NCBI GenBank assembly: GCA_016875915.1
Contig: VGOM01000017.1
Coordinates: 1 to 42,734 of the forward strand
Direction of reading: 5' to 3'
DNA: 42,734 nucleotides
Source: Chloroflexota bacterium
GTDB lineage: Bacteria; Chloroflexota; Dehalococcoidia; UBA2247; RBG-13-53-26
The translations under genes were made by a program, and so were the position numbers. Of the stretch, positions 30,365-35,887 are shown piece by piece. How positions within the stretch are numbered: position 1 is the first letter of the stretch; each line of letters opens with the position of its first letter. Below the pieces are notes generated by a model that saw nothing but the letters and a program-made list of their open reading frames with translations, searched no databases and was not told where the DNA came from.

Positions 30365-30559
30365 ATGTCACGGTTGTTAGCATGGCTCAACACAGCAGCG
30401 GGATTGATCCTGTTCTTTGCCATGTCGGGCATAACCCAGTGGGTCATATTCTCCACACCCCAGGCCAAGGTGTTCCCCTTTCTCATCGGCATACTGCTAC
30501 TGGTGAACGCGGTCTACCTTGCCGTGTCAGAGGCTGAGCCCTACGGCCATCGCAGTTAA
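30365..30559 (+). CDS. Two-helix membrane microprotein, 64 aa (family with 30572, 32070, 33619)
   Basis: Two hydrophobic helices (about residues 4-22 and 37-54) flank a short loop with the sequence QWVIFSTPQAKVF. The C-terminal tail is short and polar. It is very similar to the 62 aa protein at 33619, which shares the loop (EWVIFSSPQAKVF). No enzymatic motif is seen. It lies 78 nt after FtsZ paralogue 1. Given the repeated FtsZ/microprotein order, a membrane anchor or partner for the filaments is a reasonable but untested guess. Confidence 0.78.
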   Translation: MSRLLAWLNTAAGLILFFAMSGITQWVIFSTPQAKVFPFLIGILLLVNAVYLAVSEAEPYGHRS

Positions 30560-30571
30560 GGAGGTCATGAG

Positions 30572-30769
30572 ATGTCACGTTTGTTGAGTTGGGGCAACCT
30601 GCTGGTCGGCGGGCTGCTTCTGTTTGCCCTCTCGGACATAGCCTGGACCTGGTTCTCGTCCCCGACATCCAGACTGATCGTGTTCATCCTCTCGGTCTTG
30701 CTGATCGGGAATGCAGTGATGCTGGCCTTCTTCGGGGATGAGAGACCGGCTTGGCGGGAACGAGGGTAG
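30572..30769 (+). CDS. Two-helix membrane microprotein, 65 aa
   Basis: It begins MSRLLSWGN like its neighbours and has two hydrophobic helices (about 8-25 and 34-53) around the loop WTWFSSPTSRL, then a charged tail. It is a diverged relative of the 30365 protein, 12 nt downstream of it, with AAGGAGG as ribosome binding site. The pair is probably translated together. Function unknown. Confidence 0.76.
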   Translation: MSRLLSWGNLLVGGLLLFALSDIAWTWFSSPTSRLIVFILSVLLIGNAVMLAFFGDERPAWRERG

Positions 30770-30775
30770 GGTGAT

Positions 30776-30812
30776 CCAGCCTCCTCTCGCTCAGGCTAGG
30801 GCAGGAGGCTGG
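30776..30812 (+). terminator. First of two hairpins between the microprotein pair and FtsZ paralogue 2
   Basis: Perfect 10-bp stem (30776-30785 with 30803-30812) with a 17-nt loop, only 7 nt after the stop codon. There is no T-run. It could end or attenuate the first transcript, or protect its 3' end. Confidence 0.45.
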
Positions 30813-30831
30813 CCACGGTCTTCGGACACAT

Positions 30832-30856
30832 GGAGGAGAGGAATTCCCTCTCCTCC
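30832..30856 (+). promoter_or_regulatory. Second hairpin upstream of FtsZ paralogue 2
   Basis: Perfect 10-bp stem (30832-30841 with 30847-30856) around AATTC. Both strands of the stem are purine- or pyrimidine-rich (GGAGGAGAGG and its complement). The 3' arm could pair with the GGGGGAG ribosome binding site at about 30895-30901, so a switch controlling paralogue 2 is possible. Confidence 0.4.
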
Positions 30857-30905
30857 GGTCAGAACAACAGAGCCAATCGCAATAATTAAGTGAAGGGGGA
30901 GTCAT

Positions 30906-32021
30906 ATGATCGATTCGATGCGGGGAGGAATGAGATCAATGGATCGGGCCAGGGCGCCGGCACTGATCAAGGTCATAGGTGTCGGCGGTGGTGGCTGCAA
31001 CACCGTCCGCCGCATGATGCGAAACCAGCGGATCCCTGGCGTGGAGTACATAGTAGCCAACACGGATGTGAAATCCCTGGATCTGGTGGATGGGGCCCTC
31101 TCACTGCAGATCGGTGAGCACCTCACTCACGGATTCGGCGCCGGCGGCGATCCCAAGGTGGGTTGCCGGGCGGCGGAGGAAGCCGACTTCCTTCTCAAGC
31201 GGGCCCTCAAGGATGCCGAGCTGGTCTTTGTGACCGTGGGTATGGGCGGGGGTACGGGGACTGGTGCGGCTCCGGTGGTGGCCGCAACCGCCAGAGAGAG
31301 CGGGGCTCTCGTTCTCGCAGTTGTAACGACGCCATTCTCATTTGAAGGCAGGAAGCGCTTTGACGTGGCCATGGATGGCGTCGGCCGGCTCAAGTCCATG
31401 GTGGACAACATGATCGTCGTCCACAATGACCGCCTTCTGCAGTACTCAGATCATGATGCCAGCATCAGCCAGGCCTTCTCCATGGCTGATGAAGTGGTCA
31501 GCGAGGGCATTCTCAGCGTCTCGCAGCTGGTCAACGTTCCCGGAGAGATCAACGTAGACTTGGCCGATGTGAAGGGCGTCATGCGTCTGCAGGGGACTGC
31601 CATCATGGCCATGGGTACTGGTGAAGGGGCGCATCCCGCCATGGATGCTGCGGAGAAGGCCATCTCCAATCCCCTCCTGGACGTAACCATGAAGGGAGCC
31701 AGGGGACTCCTGGTCAGCTTCTCCGGTGGACTCGACCTCAGTCTCGGCGAAGTGAATGAAGCGGCCACCCTGGTGGCCCGCGAAGCTCACCCTGAATGTA
31801 ACTTCAAGTTCGGCTTGGCTTCGCTTAGTGAGGAGCTCCGGGGCAAGGCCAAGGTAACCCTGATTGCCACCGGGATCAGATCATCGGGGTCTGGCCCATC
31901 GGTGTCATCGGCACCGTCGCACGCAACGCATGCCGCGTCCGCGCCGTCACGCACCGCGTCGTCCGCGGGGAAGTGGCTCTCCGGTCTGGGAGAGAAGCTG
32001 AACAAGGCCGCCAGATGGTAG
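30906..32021 (+). CDS. FtsZ-family GTPase, paralogue 2, 371 aa
   Basis: Same architecture as paralogue 1: GGGGCNTV loop, G-box GMGGGTGTG (112-120), T7 loop with N216, D218 and D221. The core is followed by a 30-residue Ser/Ala/Pro/His linker and a terminal amphipathic stretch (GKWLSGLGEKLNKAARW) with Lys on one face and Leu/Trp on the other. This could bind membrane directly, as the MTS of MinD or FtsA does. The ATG at 30906 follows GAAGGGGGAG. It is clearly a duplicate of paralogue 1 but well diverged, so the duplication is old and both copies are under selection. Confidence 0.93.
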   Translation: MIDSMRGGMRSMDRARAPALIKVIGVGGGGCNTVRRMMRNQRIPGVEYIVANTDVKSLDLVDGALSLQIGEHLTHGFGAGGDPKVGCRAAEEADFLLKRALKDAELVFVTVGMGGGTGTGAAPVVAATARESGALVLAVVTTPFSFEGRKRFDVAMDGVGRLKSMVDNMIVVHNDRLLQYSDHDASISQAFSMADEVVSEGILSVSQLVNVPGEINVDLADVKGVMRLQGTAIMAMGTGEGAHPAMDAAEKAISNPLLDVTMKGARGLLVSFSGGLDLSLGEVNEAATLVAREAHPECNFKFGLASLSEELRGKAKVTLIATGIRSSGSGPSVSSAPSHATHAASAPSRTASSAGKWLSGLGEKLNKAARW

Positions 32022-32069
32022 CCTGATGGCTGCCGGGAATCGGAAGGCGATCTGAAGGAGGGAGGCACA

Positions 32070-32282
32070 ATGTCACGTGCACTAGGTTGGTTCAACGTCA
32101 TAGTCGGATTCTTCCTGCTGTCTCTGATTATGTCCGGCGTGTTCAGCCAGGTGCTCTCAGACATATCGGACTGGAACCAGTTCAGCAGCGTCGGGGCCAA
32201 GATCATCGTTGCCGTTGGCGGCATTCTGGCCATCGGCAGCTCGGTCTACCTTGTGCTGGGACGCAGCCGGCAGGAGAAGTGA
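32070..32282 (+). CDS. Two-helix membrane microprotein, 70 aa
   Basis: Starts MSRALGWFNV and has two helices (about 8-28 and 44-63). The connecting loop (SDISDWNQFSSVGAK) is longer than in its relatives and lacks the IFSxPQAK motif. The tail is short and basic. GAAGGAGGGAGG gives a strong ribosome binding site. It follows FtsZ paralogue 2 by 48 nt, as the first microprotein follows paralogue 1. Confidence 0.76.
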   Translation: MSRALGWFNVIVGFFLLSLIMSGVFSQVLSDISDWNQFSSVGAKIIVAVGGILAIGSSVYLVLGRSRQEK

Positions 32283-32305
32283 TGTCGAGGCGGCAGGGCG
32301 GCATC

Positions 32306-32321
32306 GGTCCGACTGCGGACC
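32306..32321 (+). repeat. Short hairpin between the third microprotein and FtsZ paralogue 3
   Basis: Perfect 6-bp stem GGTCCG/CGGACC with a 4-nt loop. It may punctuate the operon RNA. The rest of the gap to 32437 shows no supported gene. Confidence 0.3.
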
Positions 32322-32437
32322 TCGATGATCGTTCCGCCGGTCCAACGTCCGGTCCGGCAGCCAGCCATATCGGTCTCGTTCGTGTACCAGGCCAGTAGCC
32401 CGAAGGACGAAACTACGAAGAGGGGAGACGCTGAAAG

Positions 32438-33526
32438 ATGGAACAGATGGAGATAATGAGGGCGGGCGATGCTGGTAGGGTGGTAGCCCGCATCAAAGTC
32501 ATAGGCGTAGGTGGCGGTGGCTGCAATGCCGTGCGGCGAATGATGCATCAGCACTACCAGGTGCGGGGCGTCGAGTATGTCGTGATGAACACCGACGTCA
32601 AGTCCCTCGAGCTGACCTCCAGCGTCAATTCCATTCACCATAGCATCCAGATCGGGTCGCATCTCACCCAGGGCTTCGGGGCTGGCGGCGATGCCAAGGT
32701 CGGAGAAATGGCCGCCAGAGAGAACATGATGGTCCTTCAGAAGGTCCTCAGGGGCGCTGACCTGGTCTTCATCGCCGCGGGGATGGGTGGGGGCACCGGC
32801 ACCGGTTCGGCTCCGGTGGTGGCCGAGATCGCCCGGGAGGCCGGGGCGCTCGTCGTCGCCGTAGTCACCACGCCCTTCTCTTTCGAAGGCGCCAAGAGGG
32901 CTGAGGTGGCCCTCGGTGGTCTGCGCCGCCTCATCGAGCGGGTGAACAGCACCATCATCGTCCCCAATGACCACTTGCTCAGGCTGGGCGACCATGATGT
33001 GCCCGTTCGGGAAGCCTTCGCTGCCGCGGATCGCGTTGTATCTGAGGGTATCACGGCCATCTCTGAGCTGATCAATATCCCCGGGGAGATCAACTGCGAC
33101 CTGGCTGATGTGAAGAAGGTGATGAGCATCCCGGGGATTGCCATCATGACCACCGGGCGCGGCGAGGGTCCCAATGCTGCCGAGCATGCCGCTGAGGAAG
33201 TCATCTTCGAGCCCCTGCTGGAGACGCATGTCCATGGTGCCAAGGGTGTTCTGTTCACCTTCACCGGCGGGCCGGACCTCACCTTGGGATCGGTGCAGAG
33301 GGCGGCAACCCTCATCGCCAAGCATGTTGACCCCACCGCCTCCATCTTCTTCGGCATGAACCTGCCCAAGGAGGAGCTCACCGGACAGGTGAAGATCAAC
33401 CTGGTGGCCACGGGGATCAAGCAGACCGTAGAAACCGGCTGGTTCGCCGGCATCAAGCAGAACGTCAAGACCACTGCCCAGGCTCAGCCGAGCAAGTTGA
33501 CCCGATTGAGCATGAAGTATGCCTGA
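32438..33526 (+). CDS. FtsZ-family GTPase, paralogue 3, 362 aa
   Basis: G-box GMGGGTGTG (115-123) and T7 loop with N219, D221 and D224 are intact; Cys220 replaces the usual Val/Leu. It has a 4-residue insertion after the first strand-helix unit (region [11 protein letters not shown]) and an extra segment near SSVNSIHHS, so it differs most from the others. It ends in [11 protein letters not shown] and a basic Ser/Thr/Lys tail, again without the canonical FtsZ tail. GAGGGGAG lies about 10 nt before the ATG. The three proteins could form heteropolymers. Confidence 0.93.
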   Translation: MEQMEIMRAGDAGRVVARIKVIGVGGGGCNAVRRMMHQHYQVRGVEYVVMNTDVKSLELTSSVNSIHHSIQIGSHLTQGFGAGGDAKVGEMAARENMMVLQKVLRGADLVFIAAGMGGGTGTGSAPVVAEIAREAGALVVAVVTTPFSFEGAKRAEVALGGLRRLIERVNSTIIVPNDHLLRLGDHDVPVREAFAAADRVVSEGITAISELINIPGEINCDLADVKKVMSIPGIAIMTTGRGEGPNAAEHAAEEVIFEPLLETHVHGAKGVLFTFTGGPDLTLGSVQRAATLIAKHVDPTASIFFGMNLPKEELTGQVKINLVATGIKQTVETGWFAGIKQNVKTTAQAQPSKLTRLSMKYA

Positions 33527-33539
33527 AGGTGGGTGACAG

Positions 33540-33566
33540 GCCCGCCTCGGAGCAATGTGAGCGGGC
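33540..33566 (+). repeat. Hairpin after FtsZ paralogue 3
   Basis: Stem GCCCGC/GCGGGC (33540-33545 with 33561-33566) with a 15-nt loop, directly after the stop. No T-run is seen. Confidence 0.3.
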
Positions 33567-33618
33567 ACAAGTAACGAAAGTGGTCCGAATCGAAACTGTG
33601 TAGAGGGGAGGTCAGACG

Positions 33619-33807
33619 ATGCCGCAGCTACTGTCATGGCTCAACGTGATGGCCGGATTGATCCTGTTCTTCGCGATGTCAGGTATATCTGAGTGGGTCA
33701 TATTCTCCTCGCCGCAGGCCAAGGTATTCCCGTTCTTCATCGCCATACTGCTACTGCTCAACGCGGCGTACTTGGCTGTGGTCAAAGGGGAGTGGGCCCG
33801 GCGCTAG
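33619..33807 (+). CDS. Two-helix membrane microprotein, 62 aa
   Basis: Closest relative of the protein at 30365: LLSWLN, then a hydrophobic helix ending in LFFAMSGI, the loop EWVIFSSPQAKVFPF and a second helix ending NAAYLAV. The conservation of the loop between copies separated by two FtsZ genes suggests that it makes a specific contact. GAGGGGAGG precedes the ATG. It follows FtsZ paralogue 3 by 92 nt. Confidence 0.78.
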   Translation: MPQLLSWLNVMAGLILFFAMSGISEWVIFSSPQAKVFPFFIAILLLLNAAYLAVVKGEWARR

Positions 33808-33948
33808 AGTCAGACCTGGCGGATGGAATTCGCCTCATTCGTTCGAAGCACAACAGCGAGACTGAGGAGGCAGCAAGTACAAGGCGCAGGATGACCTGCC
33901 CTTGCCCGGTTGCTGGGCGCCCCCGGAGGGATGGAGGAGGCAGAGACA

Positions 33949-34038
33949 ATGCCGAGCAAGACGGAAGTCATGGTTTGGGGTTTTGTGGTCATATCCATGT
34001 GCATTGTGGTCATGGGCATGATGAACCCCTGGTCCTAG
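33949..34038 (+). CDS. Single-helix membrane microprotein, 29 aa
   Basis: A very short gene with a strong GGAGG 8 nt before its ATG. Residues 8-25 (VMVWGFVVISMCIVVMGM) form one hydrophobic helix after a polar start (MPSKTE), and the end is NPWS. The ribosome binding site, composition and position at the end of the FtsZ/microprotein cluster make it likely real, but peptide evidence would be needed. Confidence 0.6.
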   Translation: MPSKTEVMVWGFVVISMCIVVMGMMNPWS

Positions 34039-34170
34039 ACCGGTGAGGCCGGAATCAACAAAGGATTCGGTGATCCCTGGTTGACCAAGCACTGAATTGA
34101 AGGGACTCTGTCTGGGATGAACTGGAATGCTGGTTCCCGACGGCAAGCCGGGAACTTGAGGATAGGGAAG

Positions 34171-34368
34171 ATGAGAAGAAGACGCAACCCCAGGACGCTG
34201 CGCGGCCTCCTCAGATTGGCGGGGATCACCCTGGTGGTCCTGCCGGAGCCGTTCACAACTCTGCCCGGGGTGGCATTGCTTTGTGCCTCTTTCGCGCTGC
34301 CGGATAGGAGCTACAGGCCTGCTCCATGCTCCGGCGTGATTGTGCGCCGTGGCGCGCTGCCGGCCTGA
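34171..34368 (+). CDS. Small basic/hydrophobic hypothetical protein, 65 aa
   Basis: Arg-rich start (MRRRRNPRTLRG), then a hydrophobic stretch of about 30 residues (LLRLAGITLVVLPEP and beyond) and a polar tail. A GGATAGGGAAG directly before the ATG could be a weak ribosome binding site; an in-frame ATG at 34117 is an alternative. It may be a sixth membrane component of the cluster or a chance frame. Confidence 0.4.
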   Translation: MRRRRNPRTLRGLLRLAGITLVVLPEPFTTLPGVALLCASFALPDRSYRPAPCSGVIVRRGALPA

Positions 34369-34579
34369 GGATGTGCTTCTGTGGCAATTGAGATAGCGAG
34401 GGGATTTCCGGGCGACTCAGGAGGACGCGACTGTAGTTAGAGAGGATGTCAGCAGGCAGGCTAGGAGCACAAGGCTCCCCCCCTTTGCTTGGCAGGTCAT
34501 TTTGTTGAGCCAAGGCCGGGGCTCAGAGGTGCCCACCTCCGTTGCTCCACAAGCCTTCATCAAATGAGACCCCCCTGCA
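34369..34579. other. Non-coding gap with internal hairpins
   Basis: No supported gene. It holds most of the 145-bp inverted-repeat structure listed separately, with short internal hairpins at 34464-34478, 34506-34525 and 34526-34539. Nothing else is seen. Confidence 0.5.
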
Positions 34580-34594
34580 CTAGCCTGCCTGCTG
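34450..34594. repeat. 145-bp element bounded by perfect 15-bp inverted repeats
   Basis: The arms are at 34450-34464 and 34580-34594 and match perfectly. Three smaller hairpins lie between them, so a transcript from either strand could fold as a closed multibranch structure. The right arm overlaps the last five codons of the Get3-like gene, including its stop. It could be a structured RNA, a miniature inverted-repeat element, or a transcription barrier between convergent genes. No target-site duplication is evident. Confidence 0.55.
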
Positions 34595-35506
34595 GTCAAT
34601 CTGGCCGAAGAGCCGTCTCTCGACCTCTCTGATCCTCTCGATGCCCTTCACTTCATAGGGGAGAAGGGGCAAGATGCAGGAGTTCAGTCCATATCTCCCC
34701 TTCAGTTCCGCCAGGTAGCCCTGCTGCATCCGGGCCTTGGTCTCCAGGAACGACGAGTCAGCCTTCTCCACCACCTGATTGACGATCAGTCTGTCCATGG
34801 TCAGTCCGTAACCGTTGAACTCACTGAAGAGGTCATCCAGCTGGCGCACCGCCAGGGCTTCGGCTATGGTGACGATACTGAACTCCACCCTGCTCCTCAG
34901 GAACTCCATGTCTCTGTCAGAGAGTTCCTGCCACTCCCTGATCACCCCCAGGACCGAGCGCTTCATGTTCGGCGTTGCTTTGAGCGATGAGTAGATCCTG
35001 GCTGCCGGCTTCAGATGGTGATTCATCAGGGAGGGCATCCTCAGCAGCCCCAGGGTCTGCCCTGCCGGAGCGGTATCCCAGACTATGCTCTCGAACCTGC
35101 CGGATTCACTGAGCTCCCTGATGTAGTCCACCATGAACTCGTCTCTGATGCCGGGAAGGATGGTGGCCACGAAGCTGGTGAACTCGCCGTAGTCGATGTC
35201 AACGAAGGTGGAGAACACGTCGTACATCTGGGGGCCGAACTTCTTCTCCCATTGCGCCTTGACATCGCCGTAGCTGATCTCATCCAGGTACAGGTTGTCG
35301 GTCACCCTGGCCGGCTTATCAGAAGAGTTCACCTCGAAGATGTCCCTCAGGGACGGCGTGAAGTCGGTGGAGACCACCAGGGTCTTCCTGCCGGCTGCGG
35401 CGCGGTTCAAGGCGGTGGCCGCCGCTGAGGTGGTCTTGCCCACCCCGCCCTTGCCGCAGAACATGGTCACGTCTCTTGACTTCTTCTCGGCTGGTATTCC
35501 TCCCAT
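34580..35506 (-). CDS. ArsA/Get3-family ATPase, 308 aa
   Basis: Single-domain ATPase with deviant Walker A GKGGVGKTT near the N-terminus, a switch I region STDFTPSL (usually STDPAHSL) and switch II WDTAPAGQTLGLL (usually DTAPTGHTLRLL). Members pump arsenite with ArsB or, in the Get3 branch, chaperone tail-anchored membrane proteins. No CxxC zinc pair and no arsenite cysteine triad are seen, and no ars genes are nearby. The ATG at 35506 has no upstream ribosome binding site; GGGAGG lies within codons 1-3. It is convergent with the FtsZ/microprotein cluster and has its own promoter. Confidence 0.88.
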   Translation of the reverse strand: MGGIPAEKKSRDVTMFCGKGGVGKTTSAAATALNRAAAGRKTLVVSTDFTPSLRDIFEVNSSDKPARVTDNLYLDEISYGDVKAQWEKKFGPQMYDVFSTFVDIDYGEFTSFVATILPGIRDEFMVDYIRELSESGRFESIVWDTAPAGQTLGLLRMPSLMNHHLKPAARIYSSLKATPNMKRSVLGVIREWQELSDRDMEFLRSRVEFSIVTIAEALAVRQLDDLFSEFNGYGLTMDRLIVNQVVEKADSSFLETKARMQQGYLAELKGRYGLNSCILPLLPYEVKGIERIREVERRLFGQIDQQAG

Positions 35507-35527
35507 GTCCGGCCTGTCCGCAATACC

Positions 35528-35556
35528 AGATTAGCACACTGCCGGAGAGGCGGCAA
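35528..35556 (-). promoter_or_regulatory. Promoter of the Get3/ArsA-like gene
   Basis: Minus-strand TTGCCG (35551-35556), 17-nt spacer, TAATCT (35528-35533) with a TGn extension. The leader would be only about 15 nt. Confidence 0.55.
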
Positions 35557-35615
35557 AGCACCGACCCTGTCTCATGACCTCATCCCCGGCCAGGCAGAGT
35601 GGATCATGCGGACGG

Positions 35616-35633
35616 GTAGGCATAAATGCCTAC
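35616..35633. promoter_or_regulatory. 18-bp palindrome, candidate operator for the formate-dehydrogenase operon
   Basis: GTAGGCAT-AA-ATGCCTAC, perfect over 8 bp per arm. It lies about 75 nt upstream of an extended -10 (TGCTATCTT, ending 35714) on the plus strand, a typical distance for an activator site. Confidence 0.5.
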
Positions 35634-35802
35634 TGCCCCCTGCTGGTGCGCGACATTTCGGCAACGGGAACAGGCATTATGGCGCAAGATGGCTTACTGG
35701 CCCTGTGCTATCTTTGATCCTGTTTGTGAGAGGCGAAGGGGAGGAGAGTTCGGTGGCAGGTCATTAGGCCAAGTGATCCATAGCCGGAGGCCAGAGAATC
35801 CT

Positions 35803-35846
35803 GAGGGGGCAAGGCAGCGAATGCAGCCTGCCCTCTCTGTTTTGGG
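35803..35846 (+). terminator. Terminator-like hairpin in the leader of the formate-dehydrogenase operon
   Basis: A 9-bp stem with one G-T pair (35803-35811 with 35829-35837), a bulged A, 3 further pairs and a 10-nt loop, followed by TGTTTT. It lies about 40 nt before the GTG start of the catalytic subunit, inside the expected leader, which suggests attenuation or a riboswitch. Confidence 0.5.
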
Positions 35847-35887
35847 AGCGACTGGTCCTCGGCCTGGTAGAAAGGAGGAAACGGCCT

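Noticed and set aside
32282-32398. A possible 38 aa ORF overlapping the stop of the third microprotein (TGATG)
   Set aside because: There is a GGAG at a workable distance, but the peptide is low-complexity, has no membrane helix and does not resemble its neighbours.
32246-33637. A 463-codon minus-strand frame across FtsZ paralogue 3
   Set aside because: Antisense shadow of a conserved GTPase gene; no recognisable protein.
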